From NCBI GenBank assembly GCA_009777345.1, contig WRMB01000013.1, positions 1-64,000 on the forward strand: a stretch of DNA of 64,000 bases, in the 5' to 3' direction. The translations under genes and the position numbers were made by a program. Below, piece after piece: positions 8,172 through 15,737 of this stretch. The notes beneath the pieces were generated by a model, which had not been told where the DNA came from, ran no database searches, and saw nothing but the letters and a program-made list of their open reading frames with translations. The stretch is from Micrococcales bacterium. GTDB lineage: Bacteria > Actinomycetota > Actinomycetes > Actinomycetales > Cellulomonadaceae. The number at the start of each line of letters is the position of its first letter. Position 1 is the first letter of the stretch.

Positions 8172-10318
8172 GACGGGCCTCCGGCTCCGGTGCGGTCGGC
8201 GACGAACTGCAGCTGGTCGACGGTGAGCGCCACCGACCGGGACAGCGCCCGCCCGCCGTGCCCCACCCCGGTCTCCCGGCGCACCAGCACGGGCGCGTCG
8301 GCCAACGGCCGGGTGGTAGCGGCCTGCAGGGCGGCGGCCGTCTTGCGGGCGTGCAGCGGGTCGACCCGGGTATCGCCCTCGAACACGGTGAACAGCGTCG
8401 CCGGGTAGGCGGTGCCGTCCTGCACCCGGTGGTAGGGGGAGTAGGCCAGCAACCAGTCCAGCTCTTCGGGCACCGCGGCGTCGCCGTACTCCTCGGTCCA
8501 GGTCACGCCCAGGCCGAACCGCTGGTAGCGGACCATGTCCAGCAGCGGGGCCGAGCAGACCGCCGCGGCGTAGCCCGCGGGACGCTGGGTGATGGTCGCG
8601 CCGACCAGCAGCCCGCCGTTGGAACCGCCCCACACCGCCAGGCGGTCCGGTGTGGTCCAGCCCTCGGCGACCAGGGCGTCGGCCACGGCGTGCAGATCGT
8701 CGAACACGTGCTGCTTGGCGCCGCGCATCCCGTCGCGGTGCCACGACTCGCCCTCCTCGCCGCCGCCGCGCAGGTTCGCCACCACGTACACCCCACCGGC
8801 CTCTACCCAGGCCAGCGTGGTGGCGGAGTAGCCCGGGTCGAGGCTGATCTGGAACCCGCCGTACCCGTACAGGATGGTCGGGGCGGGGTGCGTCGGGCCG
8901 TCCTGGTCGGCGGCACCCACCAGCGCCGTCGGGGCCACGACGAAGGCCCGTACGGTCGTGCCGTCGGCGCTGGTGGTGGTCAGGTGCCGGACGGTGACGT
9001 CCGGCAGGTCGGCCAGGGCGCCCGGCGGGGCGGCCCACACGGTCGGGGTGGTGCCGTCCTGGGTCCAGCAGTGCACGGTGGGCACGGTGGTGTGGTCGGT
9101 GTAGGTGAACCACACGTCGGTGCCACCCTCGGGCCGGGTGGTCAGGCCGCTGACGGACCCCAGGCCCGGCAGCGGCAGCCTGCCGGTACGGGCCCCGCTG
9201 CGCAGGTCGTGGACGGTGATCTCGCTGACCGCGTGCCGCTGCCAGGAGGCCAGCAGCGTCGTGGGGGCCGTGCCGCCGCCCGGCTGGTCGTCGAGCAGGA
9301 CGACGTCGGTGAGCACCGCCTCGGGGTCCTCGGGCAGCAGCGGGTGCCAGTCGCGCGGGGCGGTCGGGTCGGCCCACAGCAGCCGACCGCGCGGGGCGTC
9401 GGCGTCGGTGTGCACGTACAGGCGGCCGTCGCGGGCCACCCAGGCGCTGGTCTCGGCGTCCAGACCCACGACGACCTCGTTGAGCACCGGGGCGTCCGGC
9501 GGGGACGCGGTCAGGTCCGCCAGCCACACGTCGGTGCGCGGGGCGGTGCCTGCCGAGGCCGAGACGACCAGCCAGCGGCCGTCGCGGGAGACCTGCACCC
9601 CGTAGTAGTTCGTCAGGTCCAGCCCGGCGCCGAACACCTCGACGTCCTCGGACGGGTCGGTGCCCAGCCGGTGCCACCAGACCCGGCGGTGGTACTGCCG
9701 CTCGGCGTCCGGCAGCCCGGCCGGGTCGAGGCGGCGCACATAGTAGAACGACCCGCCGCCGGGCAGCCAGGCGACCGGCGAGTAGCGGGCCCGGTCGACG
9801 GGACCGTCGACGTCCTGGCCCGACGCGACCTCCAGCACCCGCAGCACGGACTCTTCGGTGCCGCCGGTGGACACCTGGTAGGCGATCAGGTCGCCCTCTT
9901 TGGACGGCTGCCAGGCGTCGAGCGTCGTGCTGCCCGACGGGTCCAGGGCCACGGGGTCGACGAGGACCCGTTCGGTCCCGCCCTCGGCCACCACGACCAC
10001 CGGGTGCTCCTGGTCGCCCGAGCGCCGGGTGAAGAAGTACCGGTCGCCGCGCCACACCGGGACCGAGACGAACCCCGCGCTGAGCAGCTGGTGCAGCCGC
10101 GCGGTCAGGGTCGCCGTCGCGAACGGCCCGTCGGCCAGCCGGGCGGCGGTCTGGTCGCGCCACGCGGACCACAGGGCGTCCTGCGCCGCCGACCATGCCT
10201 GGGTCTCGGGCGCGGCGGCGTCCTCCAGCCACCGGTACGGGTCGGCCACGGCCCGGCCGTGCAGGTGGTCGACCAGCCGGTCGCGACGATCTGGTGGGTA
10301 TGCGTCGGGGATGCTCAC
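8168..10318 (-). CDS. Prolyl oligopeptidase family serine peptidase (S9)
   Basis: A 716-residue protein with an N-terminal seven-bladed propeller (YRWLED near the start) and a C-terminal alpha/beta-hydrolase. The nucleophile is Ser566 in GGSNGG, the Asp lies in EGDTRVDPLHA and the His in TGVGHGG. It cleaves short peptides after proline in the cytoplasm and may belong to the oligopeptidase B/POP branch. GTG 10318 (MSIPDAYPP) is chosen; the open frame continues upstream into repeat DNA, which is unlikely to be coding. Ribosome-binding site is weak. Confidence 0.9.
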   Translation of the reverse strand: MSIPDAYPPDRRDRLVDHLHGRAVADPYRWLEDAAAPETQAWSAAQDALWSAWRDQTAARLADGPFATATLTARLHQLLSAGFVSVPVWRGDRYFFTRRSGDQEHPVVVVAEGGTERVLVDPVALDPSGSTTLDAWQPSKEGDLIAYQVSTGGTEESVLRVLEVASGQDVDGPVDRARYSPVAWLPGGGSFYYVRRLDPAGLPDAERQYHRRVWWHRLGTDPSEDVEVFGAGLDLTNYYGVQVSRDGRWLVVSASAGTAPRTDVWLADLTASPPDAPVLNEVVVGLDAETSAWVARDGRLYVHTDADAPRGRLLWADPTAPRDWHPLLPEDPEAVLTDVVLLDDQPGGGTAPTTLLASWQRHAVSEITVHDLRSGARTGRLPLPGLGSVSGLTTRPEGGTDVWFTYTDHTTVPTVHCWTQDGTTPTVWAAPPGALADLPDVTVRHLTTTSADGTTVRAFVVAPTALVGAADQDGPTHPAPTILYGYGGFQISLDPGYSATTLAWVEAGGVYVVANLRGGGEEGESWHRDGMRGAKQHVFDDLHAVADALVAEGWTTPDRLAVWGGSNGGLLVGATITQRPAGYAAAVCSAPLLDMVRYQRFGLGVTWTEEYGDAAVPEELDWLLAYSPYHRVQDGTAYPATLFTVFEGDTRVDPLHARKTAAALQAATTRPLADAPVLVRRETGVGHGGRALSRSVALTVDQLQFVADRTGAGGPS

Positions 10319-10328
10319 GGAAGTGCAG

Positions 10329-10433
10329 GTTACGGCCTGTCGGCCGATCAGCCGAACGATGGTGGTCGCCACAGGCAGTATGTCTCGTCCCGGCCCACCA
10401 GCTGGCGGCCAGGCAGGGCTCGGCGTCGTGGAG
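10329..10433 (+). repeat. 105-bp direct repeat, copy 1
   Basis: This 105-base block beginning GTTACGGCCTGTCGGCCGAT recurs with about four substitutions at 10589-10693. It lies directly upstream of the prolyl oligopeptidase start (that gene points the other way). Both copies contain the short inverted motif CGGCCTGTCGGCCG. Function unknown; it may be the remains of a mobile-element end. Confidence 0.85.
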
Positions 10434-10588
10434 CAGGTGGGGAGGGGGTGCCCGTCGTCGGACGACTGCACTGACGGGCCGACGGTGCGACACGGAGCGG
10501 CCCTTTCAAAGACGCTTGACTCCTCTGGTGGGCATATGGTGCATAACACCGGGCAGCAGGCTCGGTCGCGCGGAGCTGCCAGGCTCCT

Positions 10589-10693
10589 GTTACGGCCTGT
10601 CGGCCGATCAGCCGAACGATGGTGGTCGCCACAGGCGGTATGTCTCGTCCTGGCCCACCAGTTGGCGGCCAGGCAGGGCGCGGCGTCGTGGAG
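10589..10693 (+). repeat. 105-bp direct repeat, copy 2
   Basis: Second copy of the block at 10329-10433, in the same orientation, 155 bases further on. It runs straight into a fragment resembling a helix-turn-helix domain. The intervening 155 bases hold a TTGACT box at 10515-10520 but no gene. Confidence 0.85.
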
Positions 10694-10792
10694 ACCGGTA
10701 CGACCTGCCGCCTCTATGCCGACGGGCTGTCGTGCACCGGTGTTGCCCAGCGGGTCGGCAAGAGTCCGTCAGCCGTGCACGGCATCCTGCGG
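10688..10792 (+). pseudogene. Helix-turn-helix (transposase/resolvase-like) fragment
   Basis: The plus-strand frame reads RLYADGLSCTGVAQRVGKSP then SAVHGILR, the pattern of a DNA-binding helix-turn-helix as found at the N-terminus of transposases and resolvases. There is no credible start and the frame ends soon afterwards without further domain. I interpret it as a mobile-element remnant joined to repeat copy 2. Confidence 0.45.
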
Positions 10793-10909
10793 TGCAACGG
10801 TGCAACGGTGTGGCGGTGCGGCCGGTGCACGGGTGGGCCGCCGGGGGTGGTCGGCTGATCCCCTGGTGCCGGTTCGTCCTGGGGGTGCTGGTCCTTGATG
10901 GCCTGATTG

Positions 10910-10938
10910 TTGAACAGGCCGTTTTCGGGTGATATGTT
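10910..10938 (+). promoter_or_regulatory. Promoter of the PrsW-like gene
   Basis: TTGAAC (10910-10915), a 17-base spacer and TATGTT (10933-10938) form a good sigma-70-type promoter. It is followed by a GGAGGGGGG ribosome-binding site near 10957 and ATG 10972. The second copy of this leader keeps TACGTT but not the -35. Confidence 0.6.
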
Positions 10939-11026
10939 GCAGTTCGACCTGAGTGCTGGAGGGGGGTGCGGATGTCTGTGACGGCGGGTGCTGTCGCCGG
11001 TCCGGCTGGTGGTGTGCCGGCCAGGG
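10917..11026 (+). repeat. Promoter/leader repeat, copy A
   Basis: About 110 bases covering the -10, ribosome-binding site and first 18 codons of the PrsW gene. They recur at 13641-13749 with roughly 80-85 percent identity, including the start codon and the peptide pattern MSV.A..V.GPAGG. The -35 box lies just outside the repeat. Confidence 0.85.
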
Positions 11027-12093
11027 AGTGGTACCAGGTGCTGGGGCAGTGGCGGGCTGAGTGGTTGGCCCGGCGTCCGAGGTTGGCGCGGCGGGTGGCT
11101 GTGACGCGCACGGTGGTGGCGTGGCTGGCGTTGGTGTACGTGGCGGTGCTGTTCGTGGTGCAGCCTGATCTGCGGCTGGGCCTGCGGGCCTGGCTGGGTG
11201 CTGTGTGGGTGGTGGTGGCCTGGTTCTTCTTGGCCCGTACGAAGACGTTGACGTTCTCGGGCGCGGTGCGGTTCTTCGCGGTGTGCGGTGTGTGGTCGGT
11301 TGTGGTCGCGGTGCTGCTGGACCGGGTCTCGTCGTCTCGTGGCATGTGGGGAGCCTCGGGGTCTGGGTCGGCGACGCTGGTCGCCGGTATCGGCGAGGAG
11401 GTGCTGAAGCTGGTGCCGCTGGTGGTGCTGGGCCTGGCCGCTCCGCGTCGGGTGTCGCGGTTCTCTGCGGCGGACTTCGCGCTGCTGGGTGTCGCGGCGG
11501 GGGCGGCGTTCGAGGGGGTCGAGGAGGCGATCCGTCGTACTGCGTACATGACCTCTGACGGGGTGTTCGTCCAGCTGGACCGGTTCTTGTACGGCGACGG
11601 CCTGCCGCCGGGCTGGGTGCACTTCGGGTTGTGGCCGGTCCCGACCGACTGGGACGACCAGGGTGCTGGGTTCGGTGGGCACGTGGTGACCACGGGGGTC
11701 GTCGCGGCCCTGGCGGGCCTGGCCGTCGCGGCCTGGCGCACCGTGCGTCGCAGGCACCTGGTGGTGCGCTGGGCGGTTCGGGCGGTCGCGGTGGGTGTCG
11801 TGCTGGTGGGTCTGGTCTCGGTGATGGCCGACCATGTGCTGTACAACGCCCAGGGGCGGGCCAGCCGGGAGGTGCTGCTGGACCCAGAGGTCAGCGCCCT
11901 GCCGTGGTGGGTCCGGGTGCCCTGGTCGGCGCTGGGGCACGGGCAGGTCTTGTGCGTTCACCAGGTGAAGGTGCAGAATTCATTGACTCCTCACGCACCG
12001 CTTGGGACGTCAAGGCATTTCGGGGTGACCGGTTCGACATTGACGATTCTCTCAGTTCCGTATACGAAGAGATGCGGGCGGGAAATAATGTGA
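10972..12093 (+). CDS. PrsW-family intramembrane peptidase, 3' end out of frame
   Basis: A multi-helix membrane protein with the PrsW signatures GIGEEVLKLVP (Glu142, Glu143, Lys146), AFEGVEEA (Glu181/Glu184) and GGHVVTTG (His237), the presumed metal-binding and catalytic positions. About seven helices span residues 46-290. ATG 10972 has a strong ribosome-binding site. The recognisable protein ends near residue 330; the last 40 or so residues, up to the stop at 12093, are low-complexity out-of-frame translation of DNA that encodes a different tail in the next frame. Either the gene was truncated by recombination, or one frameshift (real or sequencing) separates PrsW from a C-terminal toxin-like domain. 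PrsW peptidases are reported as release/export modules of some polymorphic toxins. Confidence 0.8.
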   Translation: MSVTAGAVAGPAGGVPAREWYQVLGQWRAEWLARRPRLARRVAVTRTVVAWLALVYVAVLFVVQPDLRLGLRAWLGAVWVVVAWFFLARTKTLTFSGAVRFFAVCGVWSVVVAVLLDRVSSSRGMWGASGSGSATLVAGIGEEVLKLVPLVVLGLAAPRRVSRFSAADFALLGVAAGAAFEGVEEAIRRTAYMTSDGVFVQLDRFLYGDGLPPGWVHFGLWPVPTDWDDQGAGFGGHVVTTGVVAALAGLAVAAWRTVRRRHLVVRWAVRAVAVGVVLVGLVSVMADHVLYNAQGRASREVLLDPEVSALPWWVRVPWSALGHGQVLCVHQVKVQNSLTPHAPLGTSRHFGVTGSTLTILSVPYTKRCGREIM

Positions 12094-12191
12094 TGCTGGA
12101 TACTCGGCACCTGTCTCCCGAGCAGTTCATGGAACTCGACGGAGCGATCAGGGCAGCGGGATACAGTGGGAGGGTGTTGTGGTGGCCGTAA
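11964..12191 (+). pseudogene. Toxin-like C-terminal domain without its own start
   Basis: In the frame one base off the PrsW frame, an open segment reads EGAEFIDSSRTAWDVKAFRG, continues through FDIDDSLSSVYEEMRAG, NNVMLDTRHLSPEQ and ends YSGRVLWWP followed by TAA. This pattern (an alternating helix, an Asp-Thr-x-x-L-S segment and a terminal hydrophobic-Trp-Pro) is, from memory, like the extreme C-termini of actinobacterial polymorphic toxins. The DNA here is visibly AT-richer than the PrsW part. There is no start codon or ribosome-binding site, so it must be read through from PrsW by a frameshift, or be a silent cassette. The downstream gene overlaps its stop, as immunity genes do. Confidence 0.5.
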
Positions 12192-13582
12192 GGACTGGTG
12201 AAAAGTACTCTGAACCGGACGGGCTGGATGAACTGCTCGCTGCGCATGCTGCGTGGGTCGAGTCGTCGGGCAAGGAGGGGAGTAGATTGGTGCTGCCGCG
12301 CGCCGTTCTACGCGGCGTCAGCCTGGCCGGGGTCAATCTAAGGTGGGCTGATCTGGGAGAGGCTGACCTACGCGGAGCCGATCTGAACTCCGCTGATGCT
12401 TTCGGCGCCGTACTCACCCGTGCAAATCTCTCGGATTCCGACCTAGACAGAGCGTACATGGCGGGAGCCGACCTCTCTGGTGCTGATCTCTCTAGGGGAT
12501 ACCTCAAGAAGGCGGATCTGTCCGGGTGCCGGATGGTGGGAACAGTGCTGAGGGGGGCGTCGCTGATTAGGGCAGACTTTGGCCGGGCCGACCTGAGCGG
12601 GGCTGACCTGTCGCACGCTTATCTTTATCGGACCCATTTCTATCGAACGGTTATCGACGGGATTGACCTCACTGAGGCCGATATGGTTGGGCTAATTGTC
12701 AATGGTGAGAGATTCGATGTTTCTCGTGTGTCCGGCGTGGCTGGTACGATTGGGTTTCCCGACGATCCGGTGACGATCGTCGGTGACGGCCCAGAGCGGG
12801 AGACGACGGTCGCCGACCTGATCGAGACCATGAACCGACGCGGGGCGCAAGTGACAACCTGGCCTGAGGGTCAGCGCCCACCACAGTCGCAGTGGCGTTG
12901 GCGCCCCGACGGGGTCGGGATGCCAGGCCCCAGCCAGCACACGCAGGCGCCTGTACCCCGGGCGTCGTGGGTGGCCTCGTCGTGGGCACCGCGTCCCAAG
13001 ATAGGCACTACCTACCGTCTGGACCTGGCCCGGCACCCTGAGGCGATGGCTGTCCCTCAGCCGGGCACCAGGTACGAGGTGAGCCTGCTCGGCGGGCTCG
13101 AGGCGGACTACTACACCGACGCCGCGGGCCAGATCAGGTTCTTCGAGACCGTGCCTGGCAGCGCGTCGGTGCCGAATCCGGTGCTGGAAGTCCTGCAGCC
13201 GGGCTCGGCGTATGTGGTGCATCCTGCTGAAGGTCGGTTGGTGGTGCTGCGTACCGACGAGCAGGCCCGGCTGGTCGAGGTCGTGGCGGACCCGCTGGCC
13301 CCGGTGGGGTCGTTCGGGGCCGGGGGACACCCGCTGACGGGGCTGCTGGGTGAGTGGCCGGGCCAGGTCAGCCCGGCCACGCTGCTCGGGTTTCTAGGGG
13401 CGTCGGCCGTCGAGGCCCTTGGTCGTCTCGGGACTTGGCTGGCCGCCGCGGTGAGTCGTGGTCAGCACGTCTGGGTACGTCTCCAGGTGTTCTACGACGA
13501 GACCGGGGTCGTCCCGGTGGGGGTCCAGGCAGACTGGTCCGGCGACGGCCAGACTGCCACCGAGTCCTTTACCAACGCCTGA
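12179..13582 (+). CDS. Pentapeptide-repeat protein joined to a degenerate nuclease-like domain
   Basis: 467 residues. Residues about 38-185 are pentapeptide repeats (A-D/N-L-S-G-type, e.g. RGADLNSADAFGAVLTRANL), forming a right-handed beta-helix. Residues about 280-467 resemble the Endonuclea_NS_2 (DNA/RNA non-specific endonuclease) domain of polymorphic toxins: DAAGQIRFFETV, then GAGGHPLTG (His384), then LGTWLAAAVSRGQHVWVRLQ, and a terminal FTNA. The Asn/Arg motif that binds metal is not recognisable, so it is probably inactive. GTG 12179 or 12182 follows GGGAGGG and overlaps the toxin-like tail stop by about 10 bases. The first half is AT-richer than the second. I infer an immunity-type pentapeptide protein fused by recombination to a dead toxin tail. 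Confidence 0.7.
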   Translation: MVAVRTGEKYSEPDGLDELLAAHAAWVESSGKEGSRLVLPRAVLRGVSLAGVNLRWADLGEADLRGADLNSADAFGAVLTRANLSDSDLDRAYMAGADLSGADLSRGYLKKADLSGCRMVGTVLRGASLIRADFGRADLSGADLSHAYLYRTHFYRTVIDGIDLTEADMVGLIVNGERFDVSRVSGVAGTIGFPDDPVTIVGDGPERETTVADLIETMNRRGAQVTTWPEGQRPPQSQWRWRPDGVGMPGPSQHTQAPVPRASWVASSWAPRPKIGTTYRLDLARHPEAMAVPQPGTRYEVSLLGGLEADYYTDAAGQIRFFETVPGSASVPNPVLEVLQPGSAYVVHPAEGRLVVLRTDEQARLVEVVADPLAPVGSFGAGGHPLTGLLGEWPGQVSPATLLGFLGASAVEALGRLGTWLAAAVSRGQHVWVRLQVFYDETGVVPVGVQADWSGDGQTATESFTNA

Positions 13583-13640
13583 TCGTGAGCATCATCGGAG
13601 ACACGCTGGGTGGTCACAGCGCGCCCTGTCTGCTGGGTGA

Positions 13641-13749
13641 GGCCGCTTTCGGGTGATACGTTGCAGTTCGACCCGAGTGCCGGAGGGGGAGCGGATGTCT
13701 GTGGCAGCCAGCACTGTCACCGGCCCGGCTGGTGGTGCGTCGCCCAGGA
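13641..13749 (+). repeat. Promoter/leader repeat, copy B
   Basis: Second copy of the leader found before the PrsW gene: TACGTT -10, CGGAGGGGG ribosome-binding site, ATG 13695 and the start of a peptide with the same MSV/GPAGG pattern. The -35 region differs, so promoter strength is doubtful. It marks either a lost second PrsW-type gene or a recombination hot spot. Confidence 0.85.
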
Positions 13750-13823
13750 ACTTCGCCGGGGCGACCCTCGGACGCGGCGCCCGCGCTGTCACCAAAGAGA
13801 TCGTGGAGGGAATTCGACCATGA
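13695..13823 (+). CDS. 42-residue leader-derived ORF
   Basis: The ATG and ribosome-binding site of leader copy B open a 42-codon frame. It begins MSVAASTVTGPAGG, continues with a basic region (GATLGRGARAVTKEIVEGI) and ends in TGA, overlapping the next ATG as ATGA. It is either a genuine small peptide, a leader that couples translation of the membrane gene behind it, or the stump of a deleted PrsW paralogue. No homology is recognised. Confidence 0.4.
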   Translation: MSVAASTVTGPAGGASPRNFAGATLGRGARAVTKEIVEGIRP

Positions 13824-14161
13824 AATCTGAGAAGTCGCCAAGACGACGCTTGTGGTGGACAGTTTCGGTCGTCGCTGCTGCTGCTGTGGTGGCGGCCTCG
13901 GTCTATGGACTGGTTCACTACTGGACAACCGCCCGCGACCGGGGTCTGTATGCCGATGCCACCGGGACCGCCGGATGGACGACACCTGCGGAGAATGTCG
14001 CAGCCGTGGCAAGCCTTGTCGGCCTCCCGCTCGGGATGGCGGTGCTGCTGGTCGGGACAGTTCTGGCAATCCGTGGCTCAGGAACGGATCGTGACGCTGA
14101 CAACGCTGCTCGCACAGACAAGTCAGCCCAAAAGGAAGGAGTCACCGACCACCCCGCATGA
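13820..14161 (+). CDS. Small two-helix membrane protein
   Basis: A 113-residue protein with a basic N-terminus (MKSEKSPRRR), a helix at about residues 12-34, a short polar loop and a second helix at about residues 62-85, then a charged tail. GTGGAGGG provides a ribosome-binding site and the start overlaps the 42-codon frame. Family unknown; in this toxin-like island it could be an immunity or anchoring protein, but that is speculation. Confidence 0.65.
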   Translation: MKSEKSPRRRLWWTVSVVAAAAVVAASVYGLVHYWTTARDRGLYADATGTAGWTTPAENVAAVASLVGLPLGMAVLLVGTVLAIRGSGTDRDADNAARTDKSAQKEGVTDHPA

Positions 14162-14188
14162 GTGACGAGTGGGCTGTCGGCCTGGCAT

Positions 14189-14228
14189 GCCCGTGCGCGC
14201 TGGCCCGGCCGGGTCGGCGCGCACGGGC
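14189..14228 (+). terminator. Hairpin after the small membrane protein
   Basis: An 11-bp perfect GC-rich stem (GCCCGTGCGCG with CGCGCACGGGC) around an 18-base loop lies 27 bases past the stop. No T-run follows, which is usual in high-GC actinobacteria. The rest of the gap up to the antitoxin gene holds no recognisable feature. Confidence 0.45.
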
Positions 14229-14502
14229 GTGAACGGCTGCTGGTGGCGGTGTGGATCACCGGGCGGGACCTGGCCCAGCAGGCGGTGGGCACCGGGGCCG
14301 ACAGAGTGAGCCTGCTTCATGTGCGCCTGACCTCCACGAATGTCGCATCCGGACCCACACGGGAGGCGTTGCTGCCCTGGGTGCTGTCGAGGTCGACGCA
14401 GGCGAGAGGGTCTGGGTCCAGATTAGATGGGTCATCCCGCACCGCCGGGGCTGTCTGCTACGCTGGACTGGAGTTGATCACGCATAGGCAACGGGAGGGA
14501 TG

Positions 14503-14742
14503 ATGGTTGCGAAGACGGTCGGCATCGCGGTCTCGGAGGATCTGCGCCCCGCGCTGGACGAGGTCGTGGAGCACTTCGGGCACGGTAACCGCAGCGAGTT
14601 CTTGCGGCTGGCCGTGCGGGACTACCAGGGTCGGCTCCGCCTCGAACGGCTGCACGCCCTGCGTGAGGAGGCGCGCGGTGAGCGGGGCGGTCGCCGCTAC
14701 TCGACCGACGAGGTCCTGGCGCTCGTCCGGGACAGTGCGTGA
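14503..14742 (+). CDS. Ribbon-helix-helix antitoxin, VapB-like
   Basis: A 79-residue protein. The N-terminal VGIAVSEDLRPALDEVVE then GNRSEFLRLAVRDY pattern is a ribbon-helix-helix DNA-binding domain. The C-terminal RRYSTDEVLALVRDSA is a typical toxin-binding tail. GGGAGGG lies just upstream; ATG 14503 gives better spacing than ATG 14500. The PIN-domain gene follows in a GTGA overlap, so this is the antitoxin and autorepressor of that pair. Confidence 0.8.
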   Translation: MVAKTVGIAVSEDLRPALDEVVEHFGHGNRSEFLRLAVRDYQGRLRLERLHALREEARGERGGRRYSTDEVLALVRDSA

Positions 14743-15212
14743 TCGACCCGGCTACTGGCGTCGTCTTCGACGTCAACGTCTACCTCGACTACATCCTCGG
14801 TGACGACGGCAGCTGGCCGTTGCTGCCGCCGACGACCGACAACCCGGCCGCCGATGCCGTGTCGGCCGCCTTCGCCGGGCGCTTCCGGCTGTTCACCTCG
14901 CCGCACGTCCTGCGTAACGTCGCCCGCGTCATGCGGACCGTCGGGCAGAGCGAGCCGACCGTCGAGGCGTTTGTCGCAGCGATCGTGGAGATGTGCGAGT
15001 TCTCCGGCGGCGCGGTGATCGAACCGCAGGCGCATGACCACGGCGTCGTCGACTACGAGGACAACCTCATCGTGTCCCTGGCCAAGGACCCTGCCGTCGA
15101 CGCCCTCATCATCGTCACCAGCGACCACCACCTGCTCGACATCGGGCCGAGCTGGAACGGGCGACTCGTCATACGCCCCCGCGATTTTGTCCGTCATGTC
15201 GTGGCGCGCTGA
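14739..15212 (+). CDS. PIN-domain toxin, VapC-like ribonuclease
   Basis: A 157-residue PIN-fold protein. The first acidic residue lies in VVFDVNVYLDYIL (Asp11); the later acidic positions are in VDYEDNLIVSLA and VTSDHHLLDIG. Such toxins cleave tRNA or rRNA when not bound by the antitoxin. Length is slightly above the usual 130-140 because of an insertion near residue 30. GTG 14739 overlaps the antitoxin stop. Confidence 0.82.
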   Translation: MIDPATGVVFDVNVYLDYILGDDGSWPLLPPTTDNPAADAVSAAFAGRFRLFTSPHVLRNVARVMRTVGQSEPTVEAFVAAIVEMCEFSGGAVIEPQAHDHGVVDYEDNLIVSLAKDPAVDALIIVTSDHHLLDIGPSWNGRLVIRPRDFVRHVVAR

Positions 15213-15239
15213 ACCCCCTAGCGCAGACCAGGCCGATCG

Positions 15240-15362
15240 ACCCTCGAGCACCTGGGCTCGGCGCGCACCGATGCTGAGCTGGCTGCGTTGATGCAGGTCG
15301 GGCGCCGTAGGCTGGAGCACGAGGGCCAGGGTGTCCTCGATCTTGGCCTGGACCCTGCAGCC
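15240..15362 (+). pseudogene. IS1634-type transposase remnant
   Basis: An in-frame segment reads TLEHLGSARTDAELAALMQV, then RRRLEHEGQGVLDLGLDP. This is the linker before the catalytic domain of IS1634/IS1549-family transposases (xHIGSAHxxAELxxLxxxA...LDLGL). No start, no flanking domains and no terminal repeats are seen, so only a fragment remains. Confidence 0.6.
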
Positions 15363-15737
15363 GATCAGCCTCACAACCACCAACTTCACCTACACCCGAA
15401 GTTTGCACCGCCAGCAGACCAGACACCGGCGGCACGCCGGAGAGACCTCAACCCAGATCACGCAGCAGCACGATCAGCACGGCGAACAGCCACACCGTGA
15501 CATGGGCATGCCTACATATCAGTCGCCGAAGGGCCCCACCCGGACCACCGAGCGGGGCCTGGAGGCTAAGGCCCTGGCCCGTTCGGGTTCGCCACCGGCC
15601 GAGGAACCGGGTACTGCTGCCCATACGTCCCCCACCTGAGCCCCGAACCCAACTTGTCACAGTGTTGAGACACGATGTCGCGAAACTGCGACACCACTCC
15701 GGCCTGCTGGAGAACACCGCTGTGTACGCTGTGGAAC
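15363..15737. other. Gene-free stretch after the transposase remnant
   Basis: I see no convincing gene here. Open frames lack family features and ribosome-binding sites. Just before the next gene the short GTTGAGACACGATGTCGCG region near 15663 looks promoter-like, but no clear hexamers can be assigned. Confidence 0.5.

Noticed and set aside
7131..10493. One 1120-codon minus-strand gene covering both the channel and the peptidase
   Set aside because: Only its 3' third, from ATG 8171, encodes MscS; the upstream part is the wrong frame of the prolyl oligopeptidase gene.
14162..14503. 113-codon ORF between the small membrane protein and VapB
   Set aside because: It runs through a GC-rich hairpin, has no ribosome-binding site and no family pattern; treated as intergenic.
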